Of a DNA stretch of 64,000 nucleotides, positions 33,575 through 44,417 are shown one piece after another; the first letter of the stretch is position 1; every line of letters begins with the position of its first letter. Source of the stretch: Thermomonospora echinospora (GTDB lineage Bacteria > Actinomycetota > Actinomycetes > Streptosporangiales > Streptosporangiaceae); contig NZ_FNVO01000001.1 of assembly GCF_900108175.1 (NCBI RefSeq), positions 585,499-649,498 of the forward strand. Reading direction: 5' to 3'. A model generated the notes under the pieces. The model had not been told where the DNA came from. It did no database searches and saw only the letters and a list, made by a program, of their open reading frames with translations. Made by a program: the position numbers and the translations under genes.

Positions 33575-34984
33575 TCAGCGACCGCGCATCGCCACGGTGA
33601 GCTCGCCGGCCAGTTCGTCGGTGAACGCGGCGACACCCGCCGGCGAGTCGCATCCCCGCAGCCCGCTCAGGCAGTCGCGCAGGCCCCTGCTGAGCACCCG
33701 GCTGACCTCGGTGTAGTACGGCCAGGCCGGCCGGGGACGGGCGGTCTCGACCGCGCGCAACAGCGTGCCCACCTGCTCGTCGGGCAGACGGCGCACCACC
33801 TTCCGGTCGGAGTCGGTCGAAGGGCACTGCTCGGGGCTGAGGTAGACCCGCCGCAGCACGGGCGCGAACCCACCGCACGAGAACAGCCGCTGCTGGGACT
33901 CCTCGGAGACCAGATGCCGGATCAGGGCGAGCGCGGCCCGCTTGTGGGGGGAACGGGCGTCGATGGCCAGGCTCTGGCCGCCGAGCACGCTGCGCCCGGG
34001 CCTGCCGTCCTCGGAGCCGGGCAGCTCGGCGACCGCGAACTTCAGCGACTTGTCGGAGCTGCCCATCCACTCGTTGTTGGCGAGCCTGGCGTAGGCGTAC
34101 GGCCATGACCGCATGAACGCCACCCGGCCGTCGGCGAACGCCTTGATGCTGTCGGCCTCGAAGTGGTCCAGCGCACTGCGGCCGATCACCGGGCGCCCGC
34201 CGTCCTCTTGGCCGGCGGGGGACTCGTCGCCGATCTGGCCGAGCAGGGTCTCCAGCAGGCGACGCACCGGCTCGCGGTCCACCGTCACCTGCCCGTGCCG
34301 GTCGATGAGGTCGCCCCCGGCGGCCCAGATCAGTTCCAGGGCGTTGACGGTCATGCCCTCGTACTCGCCGAACTGGGGCGCGTAGCCACTGCTCAGGCCG
34401 TTGTCGTCGTCCATCAGCAACCGCTGGGCCTGCTGCCACAGGTCCGACCACGTCCGCGGCTTCTCGATGTCCAGATCGGTGCGGTAGTACAGCAGCGCCG
34501 CGTCGGCGTTGAACGGCACCGCCCACGTCCGGCCGTCGTATTCCACCGCCTTGCGTATGTTCGGCAGCACGTCGCCCATGTCGACGTCGTTGGGGGAGAT
34601 GGGTTCGATGTACCCGCCGCGGGCGAACTCAGGGATCCACTGGGTGTCGAGGATGTACACGTCCACCGCCGGGCAGCCGCGCGAGCGCGCCCAGGCCAGC
34701 ATCTGGCTGTGCTGCTGGTCGGCCACCGGGGGCAGTTCGACCAGTTCGGCGTATTCGGCGGCGGGGCCGGCGCCGTCCCAGGAGTCGATGATGGCCCGCT
34801 GCTGGTGGTCGATGCTGACGTCGCGGCCCCCGGCCACCTGCAGGACCGTGTTCCCGGCGCAGTCGAGCCGCGCGGCCGGGCGCAGCGGCCAGCCGGCCAG
34901 GGCGGCGAACACCACCAGCCCGGCGGCCACGGCCAGCCACATGTTGACGTCGTCGCAGATGCGGCGGGGAACGCGGGAGAACAC
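33575..34984 (-). CDS. Membrane-anchored extracellular solute-binding protein (SBP family 1-like)
   Basis: A 469-residue protein with an N-terminal membrane anchor (about 15-35, MWLAVAAGLVVFAALAGW) and no lipobox cysteine. The rest is an extracytoplasmic sugar-type binding fold: VDVYILDTQWIPEFARGGYI, AVPFNADAALLYYRTDL, ALELIWAAGGDLID and FMRSWPYAYARL are typical family 1 blocks. Four to six cysteines lie in the C-terminal half. No ABC permease or ATPase is encoded nearby. GTG start follows GGAAGGA, 3 bp after the solute-binding/VWA gene, so both are made together. Possibly a sensor or envelope partner rather than a transporter part. Confidence 0.85.
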   Translation of the reverse strand: MFSRVPRRICDDVNMWLAVAAGLVVFAALAGWPLRPAARLDCAGNTVLQVAGGRDVSIDHQQRAIIDSWDGAGPAAEYAELVELPPVADQQHSQMLAWARSRGCPAVDVYILDTQWIPEFARGGYIEPISPNDVDMGDVLPNIRKAVEYDGRTWAVPFNADAALLYYRTDLDIEKPRTWSDLWQQAQRLLMDDDNGLSSGYAPQFGEYEGMTVNALELIWAAGGDLIDRHGQVTVDREPVRRLLETLLGQIGDESPAGQEDGGRPVIGRSALDHFEADSIKAFADGRVAFMRSWPYAYARLANNEWMGSSDKSLKFAVAELPGSEDGRPGRSVLGGQSLAIDARSPHKRAALALIRHLVSEESQQRLFSCGGFAPVLRRVYLSPEQCPSTDSDRKVVRRLPDEQVGTLLRAVETARPRPAWPYYTEVSRVLSRGLRDCLSGLRGCDSPAGVAAFTDELAGELTVAMRGR

Positions 34985-34987
34985 CGC

Positions 34988-36895
34988 TCAGTCCTTCCAT
35001 ATGTTCGTGAACAGGTCGTTCACCACCTGCCGGGCGTCGGTGGAGGCGCCGAACGGCAGGCAGCGTGCCCGTCGCGAGCCGGCCAGCAGGTCCTTCAACG
35101 CCTTGTCGCAGCCGCGCTCGCCCACCACCACCAGGTACACGCGGGGATCCCTCGACTCGCGCAGTTCCGTGCGCAGTGCCTTCAGGTCCTCGTCGGCGTG
35201 CCGGCCGGCATCGTTGTCGCCGTCGGTCAGCACCACCAGTGAGCCCTCGTTGGGTTTCTCACGCAGCTCCTGGAGACCTCGCACGATGACGTGGTGCAGC
35301 GGTGTGGTGCTCCCCTCGGTTTCGAGCCCGCCGAGCCCGGCGGGCAGGGTCGACACCGCCTCCTCCGTGGGCGCCAGGGGAGCCAGGACTTCCGGCTCGC
35401 GCCCGTCCCCGCCGCTGGGGAAGGCCCACAGCCCGGCCTGGTCGTTGTCGCCCAGCCAGCCCGTCGCCTCGCGGACCAGGGCGCGCGCCCGGCCGATCGC
35501 GGTGCCCCCGGTCACCGGCGCCTTCATCGACCCCGACCGGTCCAGCGCGAACAGCAGCGTGCGGGCCCGGCGGGTCGCGTTGATCTGGCTGATCGTCGTC
35601 TCCAGGTTGTGCTTCTTCATCGGTGTGGCCGTGCCGGAGCCGCCGGGCGGCTCGAAGCCCGGGCCCAGCCGCCGCCCGTGGGCGGCCAGCCAGGCCTGGA
35701 ACGCCGTCACCAGCCGGCTGCGCTCGGCGTCCTGCTCGTCGTCCCAGGCGATCTGGACGGTGCTGTAGTCCAGCAGCGGGGTGCGGCGCGGACGGACCAC
35801 CTCCAGCTGGTAGTCGGCCGCCTCCGCACGGCTCAGCCGCCGGGCGCAGGTCCCGCCCAGCGGCTCGCCCCGGTTGTAGGCGGCCAGCGAGTGCTCGGGC
35901 ACCATCAGCGCCACCTTGTAGGGCCGGTCGTCGGCCAGCCGTTCACGCACGTGGCACAGCATCTGGTCGACGCCGGTCAGAGGCGTGTCCGGCGGGCTGA
36001 CCCGCTGCTCGCGGCGGTGGTGCTCCTCCGAGTCGTTGGCTGCCGCTTCGTACAGCACGGACGTGGCGACCATCGCCACGTCACTGGTATCGGGAGTGGG
36101 CCGCAGCAGCGTGACGCCCTTATCGCCCGCCCACTCGACCACCTCCTCCCAGTTGTCCGGCGTCCCGCCGGCCGGCGTCCCGGCCGCCTTGGCGGCTGCC
36201 GTGGAGACCGCCAGCACGATCGGTGAGGCCGCCGACACGGTCGGGTGCCCCTCCGTGCTCACCCAGCGACCGCCCTTGACGCCGGGCTCGGTCACGTATT
36301 CGGCGACGGCGCTGGCGGAGGCCAGCCAGAGGTCCGGGCGTGGGCCGATGCCGGCCAGCGGCGAACGCTCGGGGTTCTGGTCCAGCCAGCCGTTGTGGTT
36401 GCTGAACGCCTCGACCAGCGGGCGCATCGGCGGGGCCGCGAACACCGTCACGTGCACCGGCCGGCAGCGGACGCCCTCGGCCTGCTCGACGGCGAACTCC
36501 TCGGCCTTGGCGCGCATGGTCCGCAGCATCTCGGTGGCGACCATCACCCGCAGTTCGGCCGGCGGTTCGCAGGCCGACAGCCGGGTCTGGCTCCAGCCGG
36601 CCAGCGTCCAGCCGCTGAACACCACCGCCGCGCCGATGACCACCGCGGCCGCGGCGGAGCCGTACCGCCGCCGCGCCTTCTGCTCGAGATGGGGCAGCCA
36701 GCCGGGGAGGGACGGCCGGAACTCCTCCAGCAGGATGACGGCGGCGATCACCGCGGTCGCGATCAGCCAGTGCACCTTGATGACGCCCTGGTCGATCCAG
36801 ACCGACAGCAGCACCAGCGGCAGCACCACCAGGGTCGGCAGGCTGCGGCCGCGGCGCTGCCGGCGAGGCTGCTGACGGGGCTGCTCGTCCGTCAT
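34988..36895 (-). CDS. Membrane protein fusing a solute-binding-like domain to a von Willebrand A domain
   Basis: A 635-residue protein. The Arg/Gln-rich N-terminus is followed by three hydrophobic segments (about 18-33, 42-57 and 82-102). A periplasmic-binding-like domain follows (about 110-420), with ELRVMVATEMLRTMRAKAEE and PDNWEEVVEWAGDKGVTLL. Last is a C-terminal VWA domain (about 440-625) with the metal-ion-dependent adhesion site: DRSGSM, a downstream Thr in EGSTTPLHH and TDGDND. VWA domains bind proteins; here one could report ligand binding to a partner. ATG follows AAAGGG. Next to a separate solute-binding protein and with no transporter genes, it suggests an envelope sensing or adhesion complex. 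Confidence 0.87.
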   Translation of the reverse strand: MTDEQPRQQPRRQRRGRSLPTLVVLPLVLLSVWIDQGVIKVHWLIATAVIAAVILLEEFRPSLPGWLPHLEQKARRRYGSAAAAVVIGAAVVFSGWTLAGWSQTRLSACEPPAELRVMVATEMLRTMRAKAEEFAVEQAEGVRCRPVHVTVFAAPPMRPLVEAFSNHNGWLDQNPERSPLAGIGPRPDLWLASASAVAEYVTEPGVKGGRWVSTEGHPTVSAASPIVLAVSTAAAKAAGTPAGGTPDNWEEVVEWAGDKGVTLLRPTPDTSDVAMVATSVLYEAAANDSEEHHRREQRVSPPDTPLTGVDQMLCHVRERLADDRPYKVALMVPEHSLAAYNRGEPLGGTCARRLSRAEAADYQLEVVRPRRTPLLDYSTVQIAWDDEQDAERSRLVTAFQAWLAAHGRRLGPGFEPPGGSGTATPMKKHNLETTISQINATRRARTLLFALDRSGSMKAPVTGGTAIGRARALVREATGWLGDNDQAGLWAFPSGGDGREPEVLAPLAPTEEAVSTLPAGLGGLETEGSTTPLHHVIVRGLQELREKPNEGSLVVLTDGDNDAGRHADEDLKALRTELRESRDPRVYLVVVGERGCDKALKDLLAGSRRARCLPFGASTDARQVVNDLFTNIWKD

Positions 36896-37152
36896 GCCGA
36901 TCCCTTTCGCCGCCCGGGACCCGCCGGGGGATTACGAATGTGTTCCCACGGTTACCCCTAAACCATCTGCGGATCGATCCGGACCGTGGAAAAACCGTGG
37001 CCTCTTCCGGCCGCGTTCCGGCCGTGCCCCCGCATCACGATCCGGCAGACAAGGAACGGACCTCTGGAGTCCGGCCGCCGGGACCTGTTAAGTAACCCAT
37101 GGGCCGCCCTCCGGTGGTGCGGACCCGGCGGGAACCAGGACGGTGATGCGCG

Positions 37153-37674
37153 GTGCGCCATACGCTCGGCCTTCTCTGCGGTGTGCTGCTGACACCGGCA
37201 CTGATCTACGGGGTGTCGTGGTCGTTCGCCCAGGCCGCCGGATCCTTCGACCCGGTCGCCCGGGAGATCACCGACGAGACCCGGCTGCGGGGCGGGGTCG
37301 CGCTGATGGCCGCGGTGGGCCTGGTGGCCGGTGTCGTGGTGGTCTCCCGGTGGGCGTCGCCGCTGCTGTCGCTGGTCCCGGCGCTGACGCTCATCGGCTG
37401 GTCGGTGTACTTCTTCGTGGCGCCCGACCGCGCGCTGGCGCTGCCCTCGGAACTGCCCCCGCAGGGGCCGCTGGACGCCACGGTGGACAGCGGCCTGCGG
37501 ATGCTGCTCGGCACGGGGGTCTTCGCCCTGCTGGGCTTCGTGCTGCTGGTGCCGGCGGGCGCGCCGCGCCGCTGGGCGGGCCGGCACCCCGGCGAGGACC
37601 CCGGCGGCCACGCGGACTACGCGGACTACGACGAGGAGCCCACGAGCGGCCGGCGCCAGCCGGAGTTCTTCTGA
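37153..37674 (+). CDS. Conserved four-helix membrane protein of unknown function
   Basis: A 173-residue membrane protein with four predicted hydrophobic helices (about 5-22, 45-64, 70-90 and 115-135) and an acidic, Asp/Glu/Tyr-rich cytoplasmic tail containing repeated HADYADY-like residues. No catalytic motif is visible and I recognise no function. GTG at 37153 follows AGGACGG. It converges with the ABC ATPase gene with a 5-bp gap. Confidence 0.75.
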   Translation: MRHTLGLLCGVLLTPALIYGVSWSFAQAAGSFDPVAREITDETRLRGGVALMAAVGLVAGVVVVSRWASPLLSLVPALTLIGWSVYFFVAPDRALALPSELPPQGPLDATVDSGLRMLLGTGVFALLGFVLLVPAGAPRRWAGRHPGEDPGGHADYADYDEEPTSGRRQPEFF

Positions 37675-37679
37675 GCCGC

Positions 37680-38639
37680 TCACGCCGTGACCCGGCCGCC
37701 GTCGCGGTAGAGCCGGGTGACCACCTCCTCGATGCCGGGCTCGCGCAGGGCGATGTCGGCGATCGGATAGCGGTCGGCGAGCGCGGCCACCACGGCGGCG
37801 GCGTTCATCTCGCGCGGCACCCGCAGCCACTGCCGCGGGCCCTCCACCCGTTCGACGACGACCCCGGCCAGCCGCACCGGCGGGGCCGGGCGCTCCAGGT
37901 CCACCACCAGCACCCGGTCGGCCGCCACGGCGGCCCGCAGCCGGTCCAGGTCGCCGTCGTAGGCCAGCCGCCCGTGGTCGATGATCATCACTCGGCGGCA
38001 CAGTCGCTCGATGTCGCCCAGATCGTGGGTGGTGAGCAGGATCGTGGTGCCGCGCTCGGTGTTGACCCGTTCCAGGAAGCCGCGCACGGTCGCCTTGCTG
38101 ACCACGTCCAGCCCGATGGTGGGCTCGTCCAGCACCAGGATCGGCGGGTCGTGCAGCAGTGCGGCGGCCAGGTCGCCGCGCATCCGCTGGCCCAGGCTCA
38201 GCTGCCGTACCGGGGTGGACAGGAACGGGCCCAGGTCCAGTAGTTCGGTCAGCTCGGCCAGCCGCCGCCGGTGCGCGCCGGCCTCCACCCGGTACAGGTG
38301 CCGGATGAGGGTGAGGCTGTCGCGCAGCGGCAGGTCCCACCACAGGGTGGTGCGCTGCCCGAACACCACGCCGATGCGCCGGGCCAGGGCGGTGCGGCGC
38401 CGGGACGGGTCCAGCCCGGCGACCCGGACGGTGCCGGAGCCGGGGGACAGGATGCCGGTCAGCATCTTGATGGTGGTGGACTTGCCCGCCCCGTTCGGCC
38501 CCAGGTAGCCCACGAACTCGCCGGGCGCCACGGTGAAGGAGATGCCGTCCACCGCGCGCACGGTGGTGCGGCGCCGCCGCAGCCGACCCGTCCGCGTGCG
38601 GACCGTGAACGTCTTGTGGATGTCGGTGACCTCGATCAA
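37680..38639 (-). CDS. ABC transporter ATP-binding protein (DUF990-type exporter)
   Basis: A 319-residue ATPase. Walker A GPNGAGKST is at about 47-55, with the signature LSLGQRMRGDLAAALLH, Walker B ILVLDEPTIGLDVVS and H-loop TTHD. The C-terminal ~85 residues form a small regulatory domain (VERVEGPRQWLRV). GQRTTLWWDLPLRDSL is typical of ATPases paired with ABC-2/DUF990 permeases, such as viologen or polyketide exporters. Two such permease genes follow upstream on the same strand, 3 bp away. Substrate unknown. Confidence 0.92.
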   Translation of the reverse strand: MIEVTDIHKTFTVRTRTGRLRRRRTTVRAVDGISFTVAPGEFVGYLGPNGAGKSTTIKMLTGILSPGSGTVRVAGLDPSRRRTALARRIGVVFGQRTTLWWDLPLRDSLTLIRHLYRVEAGAHRRRLAELTELLDLGPFLSTPVRQLSLGQRMRGDLAAALLHDPPILVLDEPTIGLDVVSKATVRGFLERVNTERGTTILLTTHDLGDIERLCRRVMIIDHGRLAYDGDLDRLRAAVAADRVLVVDLERPAPPVRLAGVVVERVEGPRQWLRVPREMNAAAVVAALADRYPIADIALREPGIEEVVTRLYRDGGRVTA

Positions 38640-38642
38640 GGC

Positions 38643-39446
38643 TCAGCTCCCCGTCGATCGGTAGTGGCGCAGCCCGGCCCGCCAGGCCAGCGCCGCCACC
38701 GCGCACAGTGCCACGGCGACCGCGGGCGCGGCGAACCGCAGGGCCGCCGGCAGGCCCAGCGGGTCGGGACGGTCCAGCACGTACAGGGCCGGCTGCCAGT
38801 TGACGAAGGCCAGCGGGATCGTGAACGTCATCCCGCGCACGAAGTCGCGGGCGTACAGGCTCATCGGGTACTGGGTGAGGAACGCGCCGCCGTAGGTGAC
38901 GGACTTGGTGGCCGCGTGCACGTCGATCACCACGAACTGCACCGAGGCGGTCAGCACCCACAGCGCCGCGAAGATCACCGTCCCGGACACCAGCATCACC
39001 GGCACCATGACCACCCGCCCCGCCGTCCAGTCCGCCGGCAGCCGGGGCAGCACGAACGCGAGCACCACCACCGGCGGCAGCAGCTTGGCCATCCGGCGGG
39101 GTGAGAAGTCCTCGGTGGCGATCTGGATCAGCGGGCTGACCGGGCGGACCAGCATGGTGTCCAGCGTGCCCTGCCGCACGTGCTCGCCCAGCCGCTCGGT
39201 GCCGCCCAGTAGCACGTCGGCGACCACGAACGACATCGCCGAGGTGCCGTACAGGAACAGCACCTCTGGCGCGGTGAACCCGGCGATGCGCGGGGTGTGC
39301 GCGAACAGCAGCATGATCCCGACCATGTCCAGCGCGGCCACCGCGGCCGAGGCCAGCCCGAGCAGCACCATCGACACCGGGAACTGCGCGGCGGCCCGGA
39401 TCCAGGTCCAGATCAGCAGCGCGTACAGCCGCAGCGCGTCAGCCAC
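38643..39446 (-). CDS. ABC-2 family permease (DUF990/PF06182-like), subunit 1
   Basis: A 267-residue membrane protein with six predicted helices. Its ERLGEHVRQGTLDTMLVRPVSPLIQIATEDF segment (key GTLDTMLVRPVSPL) is typical of DUF990 permeases, in which a cytoplasmic loop between helices 2 and 3 meets the ATPase. It overlaps the second permease gene by 8 nt, so the three genes form one exporter operon transcribed leftward. Confidence 0.9.
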   Translation of the reverse strand: MADALRLYALLIWTWIRAAAQFPVSMVLLGLASAAVAALDMVGIMLLFAHTPRIAGFTAPEVLFLYGTSAMSFVVADVLLGGTERLGEHVRQGTLDTMLVRPVSPLIQIATEDFSPRRMAKLLPPVVVLAFVLPRLPADWTAGRVVMVPVMLVSGTVIFAALWVLTASVQFVVIDVHAATKSVTYGGAFLTQYPMSLYARDFVRGMTFTIPLAFVNWQPALYVLDRPDPLGLPAALRFAAPAVAVALCAVAALAWRAGLRHYRSTGS

Positions 39447-40227
39447 CGTGGATCACCAGCCTGCGGCGGGCCGCGGCCGTCAGCGCCCGCCCGGCGCCCA
39501 GCAGCACCACCGCCCACAGCGCCTGGAACCCGTAGGCCGCCGCCAGTTCGGCGCCCTGGTAGCGGCCCAGCAGCACGTCGGCGGGGACCTGGATCAGCGC
39601 CGCCCACGGCAGCGCCTGCGCGAGGGTGCCCAGCCATCCGGGGAAGGCCACCAGCGGCAGGAGCATGCCGGAGAAGAACATCGACGCCACCAGCGCGACC
39701 GCCTGCAGCCCCCGGTCGTCGTGCAGCCAGAACATCGCCAGGGCCACCAGGTACCGCAGCCCGAACCCGGTCACCACCGCCAGCACGACCGCCACCGCGA
39801 ACGCCGCCCACCCGGCCGGGCCGGGCAGCCGCAGGTCGAAGGCCAGCGCGCCGGCCAGCGTCGGCAGCGCGCCGCGCAGCAGCAGAGCGGCCCCGGCCCG
39901 GCCCAGGTCGTCGGCCAGCCACCAGCCCTGCAGGTCCACCGGGCGGTGCAGGTCGATGGCCACGTCGCCGGAGCGGATCCGCTGGGTCAGCTCCAGCCCG
40001 CCGAAGACCTGCACCGGCCCGATCAGCGCCTGGGTGAGGAAGCAGAACGTCACCGCGTCGGCGGCGTCGTAGCCGCCCAGGGCGGGCCGGGCGCCCCACA
40101 GGGCCAGCACGATCCAGGCGCGCACGAACCCGAACATCGTGTTGGTGACGGCTTCGGCGACCGCCCCCAGCCAGTAGGTGGCGTGGCGGCGGAAGGCGTA
40201 GGCCGCCACCCACGGATAGACGCTCAC
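39439..40227 (-). CDS. ABC-2 family permease (DUF990-like), subunit 2
   Basis: A 262-residue membrane protein with six predicted helices and the related loop LTQRIRSGDVAIDLHRPVDL. The start is uncertain: GTG at 40227 (VSVYPWVAAYAFRR) matches where relatives begin. It lies 9 bp after a TAGATT sequence that could be a -10 box, giving a nearly leaderless message. An ATG at 40272 would add 15 residues without support. First gene of the exporter operon. Confidence 0.85.
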   Translation of the reverse strand: MSVYPWVAAYAFRRHATYWLGAVAEAVTNTMFGFVRAWIVLALWGARPALGGYDAADAVTFCFLTQALIGPVQVFGGLELTQRIRSGDVAIDLHRPVDLQGWWLADDLGRAGAALLLRGALPTLAGALAFDLRLPGPAGWAAFAVAVVLAVVTGFGLRYLVALAMFWLHDDRGLQAVALVASMFFSGMLLPLVAFPGWLGTLAQALPWAALIQVPADVLLGRYQGAELAAAYGFQALWAVVLLGAGRALTAAARRRLVIHGG

Positions 40228-40304
40228 TTTCGACGAATCTAGAACAGCTGCCGGGACCGTTCCATGCCACATGTCACACAGCGGCGCGGCGTCCGGACGC
40301 GGAA

Positions 40305-40340
40305 GGACCCCTCCGGACGGAGGAGCGTCCGGAGGGGTCC
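40305..40340 (-). terminator. Terminator after isocitrate lyase
   Basis: A perfect 15-bp stem (40305-40319 with 40326-40340) with a 6-nt loop lies 28 bp past the aceA stop on the minus strand. It also precedes the exporter operon start, insulating the two. Confidence 0.75.
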
Positions 40341-40367
40341 CTCAGCCGGCCTGGACCAGGTTCTCGA

Positions 40368-41663
<1,296 letters not shown>

Positions 41664-41744
41664 GTCGGTGCCCTTCTGGTGTCGTCCCCTGGGTGCTTGC
41701 GTCGAGTGTGCCCCGGTGTCCAGCCCGAGATGTACTAGGAAGTA

Positions 41745-41769
41745 ACAGAAGATTGGAAAAAGTTTCTGT
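41745..41769. promoter_or_regulatory. Inverted repeat in the aceA-ramB divergent promoter
   Basis: ACAGAA (41745-41750) and TTCTGT (41764-41769) are inverted arms around an A-rich 13-bp centre containing GGAAAAAGT. It lies between the two divergent genes, 12 bp before the regulator start. RamB binding in Corynebacterium uses a TTTGCAAA-like box, which this is not; the inverted repeat is only a candidate. Confidence 0.4.
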
Positions 41770-41780
41770 ATCATGAAGCC

Positions 41781-43250
41781 GTGGCGACCTTGCGAACGGA
41801 AGAACCACTGAACTTGTCGAGTGACGTAGATCTCGTCACCTTCGGACAGCGGCTGCGTCACCTGCGGCGGGCGCGCGGTATGACCCTGTCGGACCTGGGC
41901 GCGAAGGTCGGCCGGGCCCCCTCCCAGCTATCCCTGCTGGAGAACGGCCGCCGCGAGCCGAAGCTGTCGCTGCTGCAGTCGCTGGCCGCCGCCCTGGAGG
42001 TGCCGGTCGAGGAGCTGCTGCGGCGCCAGCCGCCCAGCCGCCGCGCCCAACTGGAGATCGCCCTGGAGGAGGCGCAGCGCGACCCGCTGTACCAGTCGCT
42101 GGGCCTGTCGTACCTCAAGGTCGGCAAGCGGATGCCCAACGACGTCATCGAGCACATCCTCGCCCTGTACGAGGAGCTCAAGCGCAGCCGCACCAAGCCC
42201 ACCGCCAGCCCCGAGGAGGCCCGCAAGGCCAACGCCGAGCTACGCCGCCAGATGCACGAGCGCGGCAACTACTTCGGTGAGATCGAGCAGGTCGCCGCGC
42301 GCACCCTGGGCGCGGTCGGCTACCGGGGCGGGGCGGTCTCGCAGGGCATGCTGATGTCGCTGGTGCAGCACTTCGGCTTCGACCTGCGCTATGTCCAGGA
42401 CCTGCCGCACTCGGTACGGTCCGTCACCGACCTGCGCAACCGGCGGATCTACCTGGAGCGCGAGCAGCTCGGGATGCACACCCCGCGCACCATCCTGATG
42501 CAGACCCTCGGGCACATCGCCCTCGACCACGACGTGCCCCGCGACTTCGCCGACTTCCTGCGCCAGCGGGTGGAGGCCAACTACTTCGGCGCAGCGATGC
42601 TCATGCCGGAGTCGGCCGTGGTGCCCTACCTGCAGGAGGCCAAGGCCGCCCGCGAGCTGTCGGTGGAGGACCTGGCCGACGTGTTCTCGGTGTCGTACGA
42701 GATGGCCGCGCACCGCTTCACCAACGTGGCCACCCACCACCTGGGCCTGCAGTCGCACTTCACCAAGAACGACGAGAGCGGCACCATCTACAAGGCGTAC
42801 GCCAACGACGGGCTGATCTTCCCGCAGGACTCCGACGGCGCCATCGAGGGGCAGCGGATGTGCCGGCAGTGGGCCGGGCGGCACGTGTTCGCCGCGCCCG
42901 ACCGCTTCTCGGTCTACTACCAGTACACCGACACCCCCAATGGCACCTATTGGTGCCTGTCGCACATCGACCCCAGCCACGAGCGGGACTTCGCCATCAC
43001 GCTCGGCGTGCGCTTCGAGGACTCCCGCTGGTTCCGGGGCCGGGAGACCACCAACCGGGTCAGGTCCTCCTGCCCGGACGGGGACTGCTGCCAGCGCCCG
43101 CCGGCCGAGCTGGCGCAGCGCTGGGAGGGCATGGCCTGGCCGTCGGCGCGCGCCCACTCCCACGTGCTGTCGGTGCTGCCGCCCGGCGCCTTCCCTGGCG
43201 TGGACGACGCGGACGTCTACGAGTTCCTGGACCGGCACGCCCAGGGGTAA
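41781..43250 (+). CDS. ramB: RamB-like regulator of acetate/glyoxylate metabolism
   Basis: A 489-residue regulator. It has an XRE helix-turn-helix (about 20-80, [20 protein letters not shown]), an IrrE/ImmA-type central domain (about 165-330) and a C-terminal short-chain fatty acyl-CoA regulator domain with cysteines ([13 protein letters not shown] near 428-440). The HExxH motif of ImmA proteases is not intact (TLGHIALDH). In Corynebacterium and Mycobacterium, RamB controls isocitrate lyase and acetate genes, and this gene is divergent from aceA, which supports the name. GTG at 41781 has no clear Shine-Dalgarno site. Confidence 0.88.
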   Translation: MATLRTEEPLNLSSDVDLVTFGQRLRHLRRARGMTLSDLGAKVGRAPSQLSLLENGRREPKLSLLQSLAAALEVPVEELLRRQPPSRRAQLEIALEEAQRDPLYQSLGLSYLKVGKRMPNDVIEHILALYEELKRSRTKPTASPEEARKANAELRRQMHERGNYFGEIEQVAARTLGAVGYRGGAVSQGMLMSLVQHFGFDLRYVQDLPHSVRSVTDLRNRRIYLEREQLGMHTPRTILMQTLGHIALDHDVPRDFADFLRQRVEANYFGAAMLMPESAVVPYLQEAKAARELSVEDLADVFSVSYEMAAHRFTNVATHHLGLQSHFTKNDESGTIYKAYANDGLIFPQDSDGAIEGQRMCRQWAGRHVFAAPDRFSVYYQYTDTPNGTYWCLSHIDPSHERDFAITLGVRFEDSRWFRGRETTNRVRSSCPDGDCCQRPPAELAQRWEGMAWPSARAHSHVLSVLPPGAFPGVDDADVYEFLDRHAQG

Positions 43251-43372
43251 CCGGTGTGTTGTGTGGTTGTTAACTCTTTGGGACGAATGACTTGGATCGT
43301 TCCCCCTGGTACTGGATCCGCTGCGATGTGGGTTTCCCTTAGGGAGGTCGTTCACCTGCGGAGGGAGTGCGC

Positions 43373-44380
43373 GTGCTGACTGAGGCCACCATGTGGATGC
43401 GCCGCCGGACGAGTACGGCGGCGGACTGGCCCGTGGAGACGCTCCTGGCGGCCAAGGCCGCACAGGCGGTCACCGGGCCCGGCCAGGGACGGATCAGCGT
43501 CGTGCTGCCCGCCCGCAATGAGGAGGAGACGGTCGGCACGATCGTCGCCGCGATCCGCCGGGAGCTGGTGGAGCGGGCGCCGCTGGTCGACGAGATCGTG
43601 GTGATCGACTCCCGGTCCACCGACCGCACCGCCGAGGTGGCCGCCGCGGCCGGGGCCGAGGTGGTCGCCCAGGACGCGGTGCTGCCGGAGCTGCCGCGCA
43701 TGTCGGGCAAGGGCGAGGCGCTGTGGAAGTCGCTGGCCGCCACCACCGGCGACCTGATCGTCTTCGTCGACGCCGACCTGCGCAATTTCTCCCCGCACTT
43801 CGTCACCGGACTGCTGGGCCCGCTGCTGACCGACCCCTCGGTGGGCTACGTCAAGGGCTGCTACGACCGGCCGCTGGTCACCGGCGGCACCCGGGTGGAC
43901 GGCGGTGGCGGCCGGGTCACCGAGCTGGTCGCCCGGCCGCTGATCAACCTGCACTGGCCGGCGCTGGCCGGGGTGCTCCAGCCGCTGGGCGGCGAGTACG
44001 CCGGGCGCCGCTCACTGCTGGAGCGGCTGCCGTTCGTCACCGGGTACGGCGTGGAGCTGGGGCTGCTGCTGGACGTCTTCGCCGACTCCGGGCTGGACGC
44101 GCTGGCACAGGTGGACCTGGGCGACCGGGTGCACTCGCACCAGTCCACCGAGGCGTTGGCGGCCATGTCCGGCCAGATCATGCTCACCGCCTGGTCGCGG
44201 CTGCAGCGGCACGGCCGGATGCTGCCGCTGGAGGATCCGGCGACCGCGCTGGCCTGGTTCCAGCGCACCGGCACCGGGCACGACGTGCGGGTCAACGACG
44301 TGGGGGTGCAGGAGCGCCCGCCGATGATCGAGGTCCCCGGCTACGCCGGGACGGGCCGCTCGTTGCTGCCGGAGCGCTGA
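43373..44380 (+). CDS. gpgS: Glucosyl-3-phosphoglycerate synthase
   Basis: A 335-residue GT-A glycosyltransferase (GT81 type) that joins glucose from a nucleotide sugar to 3-phosphoglycerate, the start of methylglucose lipopolysaccharide or glucosylglycerate synthesis. It shows ISVVLPARNEEETVG (about 40-54), VVIDSRSTDRT, the metal-binding DADLRNF, GRVTELVARPLINLHWPAL (key RVTELVARPL) and GYGVELGLLLD. GTG at 43373 is preferred over GTG at 43367 because GGAGGG sits 7 nt before it. It stands alone between ramB and the acyl-CoA dehydrogenase gene. Confidence 0.93.
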   Translation: MLTEATMWMRRRTSTAADWPVETLLAAKAAQAVTGPGQGRISVVLPARNEEETVGTIVAAIRRELVERAPLVDEIVVIDSRSTDRTAEVAAAAGAEVVAQDAVLPELPRMSGKGEALWKSLAATTGDLIVFVDADLRNFSPHFVTGLLGPLLTDPSVGYVKGCYDRPLVTGGTRVDGGGGRVTELVARPLINLHWPALAGVLQPLGGEYAGRRSLLERLPFVTGYGVELGLLLDVFADSGLDALAQVDLGDRVHSHQSTEALAAMSGQIMLTAWSRLQRHGRMLPLEDPATALAWFQRTGTGHDVRVNDVGVQERPPMIEVPGYAGTGRSLLPER

Positions 44381-44417
44381 CCCGCCGCCGTGTCCCCGCC
44401 GCTCTCTCCGCCCATGT

